Positions 1-9,814 of a DNA stretch of 64,000 nucleotides are shown piece after piece. Made by a program: the position numbers and the translations under genes. This stretch comes from a bacterium (GTDB lineage: Bacteria > Zhuqueibacterota > Zhuqueibacteria > Zhuqueibacterales > Geothermadaptataceae): positions 1-64,000 of the forward strand of contig JAJRYV010000041.1 in NCBI GenBank assembly GCA_024275575.1, given 5' to 3'. The number at the start of each line of letters is the position of its first letter. The first letter of the stretch is position 1. The notes below the pieces were generated by a model that made no database searches, was not told where the DNA came from, and saw nothing but the letters and a program-made list of their open reading frames with translations.

Positions 1-1
1 A

Positions 2-2932
2 GATGAGATCACCACCAATACGACGCTCATTCCGACGAATCTTAACGGCATCACCTATCTCGACGCCAATGTGACCGAGGATTTTACCGCTCAATACTCG
101 ATTCAGGCTTTCGACCGACTTGACAATCCAATTCAGGCGACCTATGAATTTCGCCATGCCGGCAACGCTCTTGAGGTCGTCACCAGCAATAGTGCGGTGG
201 CCTTTAATGTCGATCTCAATCAATACAACAGTGGTGTATTTTCGGTTTATGTGGAAGCCCATGGTTATATTTCAGAAAATTTTGATCTGCCACCAATTTC
301 TGCCGGGGAAAATCAATCCATTGGGCTTTATCTCACCGTAAACAACGCGGCAATGATCTATCGTTTGAATGGTCATGTACAGGAGAATGGCAGCACCGAC
401 CCCATCGATGGATTGAGCATTGAAGCCTGGCATCAGGGGCAACTGGTGCAAAGTACGCTTTCGGACAGTGCCGGGAATTACACTTTATCAGTCATCGGTG
501 GCGGTGCCACAAATCTCGGTATCGATGATACCGTTGCCATCGTCTTTAACAGTGATTTTTTCGTCAACAAAACGGTTAATAAAGCGGCAAAAGACGGCAA
601 CGAAACCCTTGACGCCGCACTCGATTTTGATGTCTTTGATTTGCATGTTACCGGTGTTCTCAAAAGTGATGGCCAGGTTTTACCGGCAGGTCAGATCATG
701 GCCCTGGAAATCGATGGCCTGACCAAAACGACCTCGGCGACAAATTCAAGTGGCGTTTATAACCTGTTTTACACGATAAATTCACAAGCAAAGCTCAATC
801 AAAAAGTTGAACTCGTCGGCAGCAACCTTGGTGCAAATGGATTCACCTATTTTACCGAGGTGCGGGAGCCGGTGAACACGCGCAACCGCAACACGCAGGA
901 AATCAATCCGGCGTTGCAATTCAATGCCTATTCACTCATCATCAAAGGGCAGGCTATCGGCAGCGACGGCCAGGGCGGGATTGACGGCGGCAAAGTAGCT
1001 TTGTTTGTCAATCAGATCGAAACGAGCTCGCAAAACCTCTCTGGTGATGCTTTTTTCGAACTCTCTTACACGGTCACAAAATTATCCGAAGCCATGAGTC
1101 AGGCAGAATTGCGCCTGTCGCATCCCTATTTTACAACCAAAGTGACCATGGTTTCGCTGAGTTCCGGTGCGACCCAGGATTTTGGCCCCATTACCGTACA
1201 ATTCCAGCAAAGCGAATTTCGCGTCCAAGGTGAAGTGCTCAGCACCAAAGACGGCAATCCCGTCGAGGGCGCAACAGTGCAATTTCCCGGGACCCCGGAT
1301 GCATTTACAGATAATCACGGCTGGTTTACCACCAACTCGTTTTATATCAACAGCCGGATGGATATCGGCTTGCAGAAAACATTGAATATCTCCCAAATCG
1401 GCTACACAGATTTTAACCGCACATTGACCACGGTTTATGATTCCATGCCGCATATCGGCACGGTAAATCTGGTTTGGAGTTTTACGCCTTATAGCGTGAC
1501 CATCGACGGTGATACGGAATTCAACCTGACGGAACCCGGCGTCGGGCCGATTGCGAGTGCGACAGTTAAATTTATCCGCAACAGCGATGAAATGCTGCTC
1601 GACGAAACGACGACCAATGCGAACGGTGACCTGGTAAAGAATTTATCTTATTGGTTTCAATCACCCCAATCTGCAACTGCACGGCTTGAATGGAGCAAAG
1701 CTGAATATGACACCGGCACTTTTGACAACATCAATATTTCTACTCAAAACACGCAAGTCATCAGTGACCAGTCGATCTTTTTCACGCCGCTATCACAATC
1801 TGTGAGTGGCAAAATCACCTCGGTAACGAGTGGTACGGGCGTCGCCGGCGCCACCGTGAGCTGGAAGAGTGAGGCCTCGGTTTCGACAGATGCCAACGGT
1901 GATTACAGTTATCAGGATGTGATGACACTGAGTACCGAGTCAGGGACACAACGCACAGTCACCGTCTCTGCTTCCGGTTACCGCGACAGCACATTTACTT
2001 ACATTCGCAGTACAACGCCGGTAACAAGAAATCTGGCGCTGGAAGATGGCCCGGCCAATCCGCAGCTTGATATTCAATTGTGGGTCCGCGACCTGCTGGG
2101 CAATGCCAGCAACATCGCCGTCACCTTGCAGGCCGATGGTTTTCCGGCTGAAATATTGGCGACTTCAAATGGTCTTTTGAGCACAAAACTCAATTACAGC
2201 GGTAACTCGTTTTCACAGATTCGAATTTGGATTGGTGACGGCATGGTTGCGATTCCCGAACTCGGCAAATCCAGCGCCCGTACCGGTACCGGCGTGATCG
2301 ACACCCTCAAGGTGACTGCTGCCGACCTTGCCACCGAACAAACGGCCTATTATATCTCAAATTCATTTAGCAACCCAAATGGTGGAACTGTAAGTTTTAA
2401 CCAATTCTGCGATTTTATCGGCGCCGCCACCGGTTTTGCGCGAAATTTCAACGATAATGGTGAAGTACAGGTACTGAAATTTGATCCTGCAAATAAACCG
2501 GTCGATGCTGCAGACTATAATGATACTCAAACGACTGTCGATGCACTGATAGCCGATTTAGAAACCACCATGTCGGACGGCAAGTATTTCGGCATGCAAA
2601 ATGTCACTTCGCGCTTGCTTACCGACAATACCGATTCGCAGTTCGAAGCCTCGAATACGCTGCAGTTGTACACCGATAATGGCGCTGCAAGCAACTCGTT
2701 TAATATCATCAGTCGCACCGGCACTCACGTTACCCGCGGCGAAGCTTTTTATATTCCTGCAGCGACGGCGGCGGAAAAGCGTGAACAAATGCTCGGTCTG
2801 CTGCTCGACCTCGTCGACTGGGATGGTAGCGGTATCACCAACTGGATGATTGGCAGCGACGGCCATATCCATCAACTCGGGCACCAGATTAAAAATGCCA
2901 TTTACATGTTTCGCGGCAAACAGATGCAATAA
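2..2932 (+). CDS. 5'-truncated surface/secreted protein with repeated carboxypeptidase-regulatory-like domains
   Basis: The frame is open from base 2 at the window edge, so the true start lies outside; the GTG at 71 is only an internal start candidate. At least six beta-sandwich repeats of the carboxypeptidase-regulatory type begin near bases 362, 654, 944, 1226, 1490 and 1799, about every 96 residues. Each carries a G-x-V strand, usually a GA-x-V-like turn, and a T/S-D-x-x-G-x-Y/F ending. The last ~250 residues (from about 2080) match no family I recognise; GSDGHIHQLGHQ near the end is not an HExxH site. There is no NYPNPF-type sorting tail. A strong terminator follows. An extracellular or cell-surface role is inferred from the repeat type; no enzymatic function can be assigned. 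Confidence 0.8.
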   Translation, partial: DEITTNTTLIPTNLNGITYLDANVTEDFTAQYSIQAFDRLDNPIQATYEFRHAGNALEVVTSNSAVAFNVDLNQYNSGVFSVYVEAHGYISENFDLPPISAGENQSIGLYLTVNNAAMIYRLNGHVQENGSTDPIDGLSIEAWHQGQLVQSTLSDSAGNYTLSVIGGGATNLGIDDTVAIVFNSDFFVNKTVNKAAKDGNETLDAALDFDVFDLHVTGVLKSDGQVLPAGQIMALEIDGLTKTTSATNSSGVYNLFYTINSQAKLNQKVELVGSNLGANGFTYFTEVREPVNTRNRNTQEINPALQFNAYSLIIKGQAIGSDGQGGIDGGKVALFVNQIETSSQNLSGDAFFELSYTVTKLSEAMSQAELRLSHPYFTTKVTMVSLSSGATQDFGPITVQFQQSEFRVQGEVLSTKDGNPVEGATVQFPGTPDAFTDNHGWFTTNSFYINSRMDIGLQKTLNISQIGYTDFNRTLTTVYDSMPHIGTVNLVWSFTPYSVTIDGDTEFNLTEPGVGPIASATVKFIRNSDEMLLDETTTNANGDLVKNLSYWFQSPQSATARLEWSKAEYDTGTFDNINISTQNTQVISDQSIFFTPLSQSVSGKITSVTSGTGVAGATVSWKSEASVSTDANGDYSYQDVMTLSTESGTQRTVTVSASGYRDSTFTYIRSTTPVTRNLALEDGPANPQLDIQLWVRDLLGNASNIAVTLQADGFPAEILATSNGLLSTKLNYSGNSFSQIRIWIGDGMVAIPELGKSSARTGTGVIDTLKVTAADLATEQTAYYISNSFSNPNGGTVSFNQFCDFIGAATGFARNFNDNGEVQVLKFDPANKPVDAADYNDTQTTVDALIADLETTMSDGKYFGMQNVTSRLLTDNTDSQFEASNTLQLYTDNGAASNSFNIISRTGTHVTRGEAFYIPAATAAEKREQMLGLLLDLVDWDGSGITNWMIGSDGHIHQLGHQIKNAIYMFRGKQMQ

Positions 2933-2961
2933 TCTGGTCATCTCTGCAATATAAATTTTGC

Positions 2962-2998
2962 AAAAAAGTCCGGTCAATGTTTCAGGCCGGACTTTTTT
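2962..2998 (+). terminator. Rho-independent terminator after the repeat-domain gene
   Basis: A 12-bp perfect stem pairs 2962-2973 (A-run plus GTCCGG) with 2987-2998 (CCGGAC plus T-run), with a 13-base loop. It starts 30 bases after the TAA of the preceding gene. The A/T-rich arms give U-tracts in both directions. Confidence 0.85.
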
Positions 2999-3181
2999 AT
3001 TTAAGCAATTTTAATAATTTGCCCTAAAAATTTATATTAACTATATTTAAACGATAATAAAAGTACAGCTTGGCGGAAGCAGCATATCCGGTGACGGCTT
3101 GTGAAGAGAAAAATATAACGAATACCGCCCTCAGCGTAACAAATCCGGACGCTGATTGCGACGCTATAAAAGGATGGATCG

Positions 3182-4243
3182 ATGGCTAATAAATGGATTA
3201 TTTACGGTGCTAACGGTTATACCGGCACGCTGATCGCCAAAGAAGCGCATGCCCGCGGACTGCGACCGTTTCTCGCCGGGCGCTCAAAAGAAAAGCTCCT
3301 GCCGCTGGCCGAAGCGCTCAACCTCGATATTATCGAGGTGAACCTGACAGATGGCAATCATCTGAATAAAATCGTTGCTGAGTCGTCTCTCGTGTTGCAC
3401 ACAGCCGGCCCCTTTATCCACACTTGCGAACCCATGCTGCACGCCTGTCTCGCTGGAAAAACGCATTATCTCGATGTGACCGGGGAAATCCCGGTTTTCG
3501 AACAGGTTTTTTCTTATGACGAAGAAGCGAGGAAACAAAACATCGTCCTGATCCCCGGCGTTGGTTTCGACGTCGTGCCCACGGATTGCCTTGCCGTGCA
3601 CACGGCAAAAAAAATCGCTGATCCATGTGAAATTCATCTCGCTTTCAACACCAGTTCTACCGCCAGCCGGGGGACGGCCAAAACGATGGTTGAACACTTG
3701 CGCTTTGGCGTACAAGCCCGTCGCAACGGTAAAATCGAAAAACTGGCGACAGCGAAGAAGGCCCGGCATGTGCGCTTTTCCGATAAAGAACGCCAGGTCT
3801 TGCCCATCAGTTGGGGGGATGTGGCCACAGCCTACCGTTCGACAGGCATCGAAAACATCACGACTTACACCAGTTTCCCCAACCGCTTGATCAACCATTA
3901 CCGCTGGGTCGAACCCATCACCCGCGGCATGTTTTCTTTTGCCTCAACGCGCAGGCTGGCGCAAAAATGGGCAGAAAAAAACATCACGGGCCCTGATGAT
4001 AAAACCCGTGAGCGGGCGCTCTCCCAGGTCTGGTGCCGGGTTGCAAATTCAGCCGGAGAAGCAGCCGAATCGTGGCTTGAAACCGGCGAAGCTTATCAAT
4101 TCACCGCAATTTCAGCGGTCAACGCAGTCGAAGCGGTACTTGCGCGCACTCTCAGAGGTGCTTTAACGCCGGCGCAGGCATTTGGCGAAAACTGTGTGCT
4201 GCAAGTTCCCGGCAGCCGAATTTTTGATTCCCTTGCAGAATAA
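3182..4243 (+). CDS. Saccharopine dehydrogenase-like NAD(P)-binding oxidoreductase
   Basis: This is a 353-aa cytosolic protein without signal peptide. The N-terminus has a Rossmann nucleotide-binding motif (YGANGYTG, residues ~8-15) followed by an AGR segment that usually contacts NADP phosphate. HTAGPF near residue 74 and LIPGVGFDVVPTD near 125 are typical of the saccharopine dehydrogenase/trans-acting enoyl reductase superfamily. Family members reduce or oxidise varied substrates, and nothing here fixes the substrate. The ATG follows GGATCG. It stands alone between the upstream terminator and the alkaline phosphatase gene, both on the same strand. Confidence 0.85.
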   Translation: MANKWIIYGANGYTGTLIAKEAHARGLRPFLAGRSKEKLLPLAEALNLDIIEVNLTDGNHLNKIVAESSLVLHTAGPFIHTCEPMLHACLAGKTHYLDVTGEIPVFEQVFSYDEEARKQNIVLIPGVGFDVVPTDCLAVHTAKKIADPCEIHLAFNTSSTASRGTAKTMVEHLRFGVQARRNGKIEKLATAKKARHVRFSDKERQVLPISWGDVATAYRSTGIENITTYTSFPNRLINHYRWVEPITRGMFSFASTRRLAQKWAEKNITGPDDKTRERALSQVWCRVANSAGEAAESWLETGEAYQFTAISAVNAVEAVLARTLRGALTPAQAFGENCVLQVPGSRIFDSLAE

Positions 4244-4435
4244 ATCGAAAATTTTTTAAAAACACCGGCTTAAAAACTGTTAATCACAGTGCTGTTCTGC
4301 ATCCCACCCTTGCCTTTTTCAAAAAAAACTCTTAAACTCTATCTTTTATTTTAATGCGCTGTATAAGAAATAAAGCATATCTTCAGCGTGAAAACAAACA
4401 ACTGTAACCGATTCATTTTTATATGGAAAAACAGA

Positions 4436-5500
4436 ATGCAGAAAATCATAAAAATTGTTTGTATCCTCTTTTGCACCCATACTTTATTTGCCGGGATACC
4501 TAAAAATATCATTCTTTTCATTGGAGATGGTATGGGGCCGGCACAAATCACAGCAGCGAGAACGATGAAAGGCAAATTGGCGTTGGAGAAATTCAAAGTT
4601 GCCGGTTTTGTGCTCACCCATTCAGCCAACAATTACATCACTGACTCTGCTGCAGGTGCGACAGCTTACGCCACGGGACATAAAACCTATAACGGCGCAA
4701 TTTCAGTTGATCCGCAAACTAAAAAACCCCTGAAAACGATTCTCGAATTTGCCGAAGAATTGGGAAAATCCACGGGTCTTGTTTCCACCAGTTCGGTCAC
4801 TCATGCCACACCGGCCTGCTTTGCCGCCCATGTCAAATCGCGAAATCAGCAGGAAGAAATCGCGGAGCATATTGCAAGTTCGGGCGTCGATGTGCTCATC
4901 GGCGGCGGGCGCGGATATTTTTTACCGAAAGGGAAAGATGGCAGCAGGCGCAAAGACTTCAAGAATTTATTCGGCGCAATGCGGGCTTATACTTTTGCGA
5001 ACAGTGAAATGGAATTTCGCACCGTGGGAACGCCGGAACGGCTGGTCGCTCTTTTGGAGTCGAACCATTTGAACAAAGCAAAAGACCGAAAAATCGACCT
5101 CGCTACGATGACTCAAAAAGCGATCGAGATTTTATCTCGCAACAAGCAGGGTTTTTTTCTTATGGTCGAAGGCTCACAAATCGACTGGGCCGGGCATGAT
5201 AATAATAAAAACTATTTGATTGCCGAATTACTCGATTTTGATGCCGCTATCGGTGTGGCTCAGGATTTTGCCGCCAGGGGAAGTGAAACGCTGGTGCTGG
5301 TCACAGCAGATCATGAAACCGGCGGCATGGCGCTGATGGGTGGCTCTCTCGAGCGCAAAAAAATAGAAATCCAGTTTTCCACTGGGCATCATACGGCTGT
5401 CATGGTGCCGGTTTTCGCCTTCGGGCCCGGTGCAGAAAATTTTGGCGGCATCCAGCAAAACACTCATATCGGTAAAATGATGTTCGAATTCTGGCAATAA
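4436..5500 (+). CDS. Alkaline phosphatase, exported
   Basis: This periplasmic metal-dependent phosphomonoesterase would release phosphate from organic esters. The ATG at 4436 is preferred over the in-frame GTG at 4388 because it directly opens a signal peptide (about residues 1-19, ending LFAG). Family signatures are in order: IGDGMG (~27-32, metal ligand Asp); TDSAAGATAYATG (~68-80, nucleophilic Ser after Asp); VEGSQIDWAGHDN (metal ligands); TADHETGG (~289); and GHHTAVMVP with the last His ligand (~317). All catalytic elements look intact and the ~354-aa length suits the short bacterial form. No Pho-box-like operator was recognised upstream. Confidence 0.93.
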   Translation: MQKIIKIVCILFCTHTLFAGIPKNIILFIGDGMGPAQITAARTMKGKLALEKFKVAGFVLTHSANNYITDSAAGATAYATGHKTYNGAISVDPQTKKPLKTILEFAEELGKSTGLVSTSSVTHATPACFAAHVKSRNQQEEIAEHIASSGVDVLIGGGRGYFLPKGKDGSRRKDFKNLFGAMRAYTFANSEMEFRTVGTPERLVALLESNHLNKAKDRKIDLATMTQKAIEILSRNKQGFFLMVEGSQIDWAGHDNNKNYLIAELLDFDAAIGVAQDFAARGSETLVLVTADHETGGMALMGGSLERKKIEIQFSTGHHTAVMVPVFAFGPGAENFGGIQQNTHIGKMMFEFWQ

Positions 5501-5982
5501 AACTCCCACCATGATTCGTATTCTGATTCTGAAAAAATGATTTTCATTATTAGTATCTGACTATGCTCAATTTGGCCACGGGTATTCACGGATTGAATGC
5601 TGGTTTTAAAATATCGGTGAATATCCATGTCAATCCGTGGTTAAGTATGATAAAAGTTTGTGAATCGTTCGGTTAAAATTTCTTTTCTTACCTTTTGCTT
5701 TCAAATTCCCCTCCGATAGTTCTAAAATACAATATTTTGTGGCGACCGTTTCGTAACTACTCAGCGTCCTACGCTGCTACAGGTTGAAACCTGTGGCTAA
5801 ATGAAAACCCGCTTGAAGGCGGTCAAATTTCAGCCTGCTCTATCAGGGTTAAGCTAAATTAGCCTGACGGTTCAACATCAGGCTGAATAGTTACGCCGTT
5901 TCTCTTTGAATAAAGAGCTCACGTTTTATTCTTTTTCCATCAGAAGCTGAGACTGAAAAAGACCGACTCTAACGATTTTTCT
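5501..5982. other. Intergenic region with repeat-like sequence, no gene
   Basis: No convincing coding sequence is present. It holds an inverted repeat (5587-5596 with 5630-5639) and a stretch around 5760-5890 (ACAGGTTGAAACCTGTGGC, then AGCCTGCTCTAT) that resembles dispersed intergenic repeats; AGCCTGCTCTAT recurs at 44162. The end of the region is the leader of the gene starting at 5983. Confidence 0.6.
5587..5639. repeat. Inverted repeat of the AATCCGTG type
   Basis: CACGGATTGA (5587-5596) is the exact reverse complement of TCAATCCGTG (5630-5639). The flanks GTATTCAC and GTGAATAT extend the symmetry imperfectly. Similar CATCCGTG/CAATCTGTG words occur at 27574-27613, suggesting one dispersed family. 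Confidence 0.6.
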
Positions 5983-7047
5983 ATGCGGAAATTCAATATA
6001 TCTTGCCGGCTGCTTTTTTTCCTCCTGCTGAGCCCAATTTCGCTGCTTTATGCCGGTTCGATCATCATCTTATGGGATCGCGGCCCAGAGCCGGATATTG
6101 CCGGTTATCTCGTCTGGTATGGTCCGGCACCTGAAAAGCTTACAAATTTCGTCATCGTGCGGGATGAAACGCAGCATCAATTTCAAAATCTTCTGCCCGG
6201 GAAAATCTATTATTTCGCTTTGCAGACCTTTGATTATTCTGCCAACCTGAGCAAGATTTCCCCTCTCGTCACAGCAGTAATGCCGCCGGATAATCACCAT
6301 TCCGATGAAATCATTTATTCGCTTTACCAAAAGCACGAAGCTGAGCCGCTGCTGGTCTCGTCTGATTTTGCAGATCATTTTTCTGTTTCACCGCACAAGG
6401 CCGATTCCCCGGTTTTGCAAGATTCTCTCGTGGTTTTCATCGAATTTGATCGCAGTGGGTTATATGAAATCGGATTAAAAACCGAAAGCGCTTTCGAGAC
6501 TGGGGAATACCGGGGAAAGGTTGATTATCAATTTATCGGCGCCGGATATTTTTTGCACAAAACGACTTCCCTTAATAACGAGACACTCAGTTTTAAAATT
6601 CACGCGACAAGCGGCCGTCACTTGTTCAAATTGTACACGAAGCTGGAATTTGCCGACAGTCGAATTGCGCTTTTTTCCGGCGCGCTGCGGCAATCGGTAG
6701 CAATAAACGACGTCATCGAGACTCCTGTGGATTCAGGTCGGCAAAATATATTAGTCGCTTTTCTGCAGAATTACCCCAATCCTTTTTTCAATGGAACGCA
6801 TATTTTTATCAACCTGCTTGTATCAGCCCAAATACGCCTGGCGGTTTATAATGTTCTTGGCCGCGAGGTGAAGGTGCTCTATTCGGGGAAAATGCAATTC
6901 GGAATGCATGACCTTTTTTGGGATGGGCGCGACAAATTAAGAAGACTTGTTGCCGGCGGCCCTTACCTTTTAATACTGCATGCACGATCGATCAACCCTC
7001 AGAAAAAAATCAGCCAGCGCGAAATCCGTATTATGCTGGCAAAGTGA
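5983..7047 (+). CDS. Secreted FnIII-domain protein with C-terminal FlgD/T9SS-like sorting domain
   Basis: The 354-aa protein starts with a clear signal peptide (residues 1-24, ending LLYAG). A fibronectin type III-like module follows (~25-100; DIAGYLVWYG and GKIYYFALQTFD are typical strands). A middle region of ~150 residues is unassigned. The C-terminal ~90 residues begin with FLQNYPNPFFNGT and contain VYNVLGREV and HDLFWDGRD, the pattern of FlgD-like/type IX secretion sorting domains common in the FCB group. The protein is probably surface-exposed or released. It is monocistronic and converges on the TonB receptor gene, sharing a bidirectional terminator. Confidence 0.82.
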   Translation: MRKFNISCRLLFFLLLSPISLLYAGSIIILWDRGPEPDIAGYLVWYGPAPEKLTNFVIVRDETQHQFQNLLPGKIYYFALQTFDYSANLSKISPLVTAVMPPDNHHSDEIIYSLYQKHEAEPLLVSSDFADHFSVSPHKADSPVLQDSLVVFIEFDRSGLYEIGLKTESAFETGEYRGKVDYQFIGAGYFLHKTTSLNNETLSFKIHATSGRHLFKLYTKLEFADSRIALFSGALRQSVAINDVIETPVDSGRQNILVAFLQNYPNPFFNGTHIFINLLVSAQIRLAVYNVLGREVKVLYSGKMQFGMHDLFWDGRDKLRRLVAGGPYLLILHARSINPQKKISQREIRIMLAK

Positions 7048-7071
7048 TCACTGCAACAACGTTCCGCAAAA

Positions 7072-7104
7072 AAAAAGCAAGGCCCTGGTTGGATCTTGCT
7101 TTTT
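7072..7104. terminator. Bidirectional terminator between convergent genes
   Basis: AAAAAGCAAG (7072-7081) pairs perfectly with CTTGCTTTTT (7095-7104). A- and T-tracts on both sides let it serve the sorting-domain gene on the plus strand and the TonB receptor gene on the minus strand. Confidence 0.85.
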
Positions 7105-7126
7105 GAGTTTCTTCTTCAGACGGATT

Positions 7127-9814
7127 TTAGAACAGGCTATCGTAGCTCAGAGCGACATAGAAAATACGGCCGATTTCAACGCTGCCGTACATCTGTGTGT
7201 AGTTTTCACCGAACATGTTGCTTACACCGGCTTTTAGTGTCGAGTTCATACTCGGCATGCGGTAAGAAATCTGGCCGTCCATAATGAATTCACCGCCAAC
7301 CATGCCTTCGCCAAAGGTAGCTGCCCACAAGAACTCATCACGCCACCGTGCTGCAAGGTTGAAACCGATATTTTTAAAGACTTGGGAATTACCGAGGCTG
7401 ACTTTTACAGTATTCTTCGCCCGGTTGATGGTTGACAGCCAGGAGTCTGACCCACCTGTTCGCTCGATGAAATAATAGCTTGTATTCAGGCGATATCCAC
7501 TATTAAAACTATAGGTCAAACCAATACCGCCGCCTTGAATAACGACATCTCTGTCATCATTTGTATATAAACCATATACTTTCCCGGTTAGCGGGTCAAT
7601 TACCCGAGAGTATTTAAAGCGGTCTTTGTAGTTGGAATAATAATAATTGATATCTGCATAGAGATTATTATTAATGAGTGTTTTATAACCAAATTCCAAA
7701 GACGTTTGGTATTCCGGTTTCACGAAAGCTGTTGTAATCTTTTTTGGCGCTCCGGCAAGGACGCTGCCCAGGTCAAGTGCGCCGGCATAAACATTACCGG
7801 TAGCAGCATCTTTGCGACCGGTGCGGTCCATATTGTCTTGAGTACCGCCGAGCAGGGTAATCGGGCCCAGGTCCAGATTGATATACTGGGATTCGATGAT
7901 TGGGTTGTTGAACCCGGACTGATAGGAAGCGCGGAAGTGATGATCGGAATTGGGTGAAAAAACAGCGGCAATACGCGGCGAAATCTTGTCATCAAAGTTT
8001 TTATGACCATCAAGACGCAAGGAGCCGGTTATTTTCAGCTTTTCATCTATTAAACCTTTTGAAGCCTGGGCATAGACGCCATATTCGGTAATATCGATAC
8101 CTTCCTCTTTATCGCTATAAATGGTACCTTCTGTGTTCACTGCATAAGAACGGAAATTACCGCCGATCTGCAGATCGATAAAGTTGATTTTATCGGCCAG
8201 ATTATACATCGCTTCAAAGTTGTTGAAGCCCGATTTTGAGGTAAAACCAGCTCCGGTAGCAAAATCTTTTCGCTGGATAATGGTCTCTAATGTAGCATCA
8301 AATTCAGCAGTTCCCGGCATTAAACGACCGGTGTCCGCAGCATTACGCGCAGCAAGGTGGGCTGCCGTAGCATCAAGTCCCTGCATCGAAGCGCCAATAA
8401 AAGTAGTGGCATAATCGCCAAACCATTGCTGATCGCTTTTCCAGGTACGGTTAACATTCCAGCCGGCAAAAATAATATCGTAGGAATCGCCGGCGTTTTC
8501 ACGCTGTGTATAACCGCGCAAAAAGAAATTCTGCCCTTTCAACTCAAGCTTGGTGAAAGTCTGACTCAAATCATCGAGACCATAACGGTTGGTGCCCTGA
8601 TAGATGGCCCGGCCTCTGCCATGACGTATGTCAAAACTGGCTTCCATGCTTTCATTCAAACGGTAACGTAAACCACCGCTCACTTTAAATGATTTGGCCG
8701 GTTTATAATCATAAAGGTCTTCTTCTTTATAACCGGTGCGGGCAACACGGGCTGCGCCGAAAGTACCGGCAGGTGCACCAGCTAATACATCAAAATCGAG
8801 GGTTGTTGCAACTTCATCACCGTAAAGATTCGTCCCATTGTAAGCTGGAGAGGATGGGCCAACGCCGTTTTTGTCACTAAAATCGCGGGCGTACCAATCG
8901 GTTGCCTGAAATTGTGAAACCACGAATTTAAAACCTAAATTATTGATGGCTTTGGCATAGCGAAAAGAGGCTTCATAAAGCGGATTTGTGCCGGCGGGTT
9001 CATACCCTGAATTAGATGCTCCGCTTTTAACCGAAAAGCTAAGGCCGGGGTAATCGAACGGGCTTTTGCTATTGATAAAAAGCACACCGCTGAAAGCATT
9101 CGGCCCATAAAGCGCAGAAGAAGCACCCGGAAGAAATTCAACTTCTTCGATGTCGATATCAGAGAGTCCGGCCATATTGCCAATAGCAAAACTGCCGTTG
9201 GCAATACCGGTATTGTCAACGCCGTCGATAAGCTGAATGAGACCGGTATTGTGTGAAGAACCTTCACCACGGCCTGTAGGGCCGGAAAAGATCATGCTGT
9301 TGGCCGTCATTTCGATTTCTTTCATATTGGCCAAACCATCATAGAAAGTTACCGATGCAGATTCGCGAATCTGCAACAGGTCCATTTTCTCAACCGTAAC
9401 CGGTGCTTTGAGGATATTTTCTTCGACGCGGGAAGCTGAAACCACCAGCTCATCCACCATGAAGGCCTTCTCTTCCAGTTTGATATCGAGATTGGCATTG
9501 GCTTCGGTTATTTCTATTTCCTGGGCGCCATAGCCGATCATCGAAACGACAACCGTAAAGGGCATGGGTTGGGCGGTTCTAAAGCTGAACGTCCCATCAG
9601 AACGTGCCGCCGTACCGACGAATTTGCCTTTAACCTGAATCGAGGACCCGGCCAGTGCTTCTCCACTGGTTTTGTCACTTACTTTTCCCGAAACAGTGAC
9701 TTTAACTTTTGCGCCTCCCTCTTCTTCGGCAAAGCCCAGACTGAAAAGCAAACATATCGCAAGCGTTAAAAGCATTGCAATGCGGCATGTTTTTAACAAA
9801 CTTTGAGTAAACAT
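7127..9814 (-). CDS. TonB-dependent outer membrane receptor
   Basis: The 895-aa outer membrane protein has a signal peptide (1-29, ending GFAEE). A carboxypeptidase-regulatory-like domain follows (~36-115; VSGKVSDKTSGEALAGSSI, DGTFSF), then a plug domain (~120-240; APVTVEKMDL, IQLIDGVDN, EVEFLPGASSALYGPNAFSGV), then a beta-barrel to the C-terminus ending ALSYDSLF with terminal Phe. It should import a substrate energised by TonB-ExbBD; no partner SusD-like lipoprotein is adjacent and the ligand is unknown. The start is supported by a strong GGGAGGAG ribosome site 5 bases before ATG. No riboswitch was recognised in the long leader. Confidence 0.93.
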   Translation of the reverse strand: MFTQSLLKTCRIAMLLTLAICLLFSLGFAEEEGGAKVKVTVSGKVSDKTSGEALAGSSIQVKGKFVGTAARSDGTFSFRTAQPMPFTVVVSMIGYGAQEIEITEANANLDIKLEEKAFMVDELVVSASRVEENILKAPVTVEKMDLLQIRESASVTFYDGLANMKEIEMTANSMIFSGPTGRGEGSSHNTGLIQLIDGVDNTGIANGSFAIGNMAGLSDIDIEEVEFLPGASSALYGPNAFSGVLFINSKSPFDYPGLSFSVKSGASNSGYEPAGTNPLYEASFRYAKAINNLGFKFVVSQFQATDWYARDFSDKNGVGPSSPAYNGTNLYGDEVATTLDFDVLAGAPAGTFGAARVARTGYKEEDLYDYKPAKSFKVSGGLRYRLNESMEASFDIRHGRGRAIYQGTNRYGLDDLSQTFTKLELKGQNFFLRGYTQRENAGDSYDIIFAGWNVNRTWKSDQQWFGDYATTFIGASMQGLDATAAHLAARNAADTGRLMPGTAEFDATLETIIQRKDFATGAGFTSKSGFNNFEAMYNLADKINFIDLQIGGNFRSYAVNTEGTIYSDKEEGIDITEYGVYAQASKGLIDEKLKITGSLRLDGHKNFDDKISPRIAAVFSPNSDHHFRASYQSGFNNPIIESQYINLDLGPITLLGGTQDNMDRTGRKDAATGNVYAGALDLGSVLAGAPKKITTAFVKPEYQTSLEFGYKTLINNNLYADINYYYSNYKDRFKYSRVIDPLTGKVYGLYTNDDRDVVIQGGGIGLTYSFNSGYRLNTSYYFIERTGGSDSWLSTINRAKNTVKVSLGNSQVFKNIGFNLAARWRDEFLWAATFGEGMVGGEFIMDGQISYRMPSMNSTLKAGVSNMFGENYTQMYGSVEIGRIFYVALSYDSLF

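Noticed and set aside
1082-1453. Minus-strand frames under the large repeat protein and similar antisense frames
   Set aside because: They mirror a well-supported coding frame, have no ribosome sites and no family pattern.
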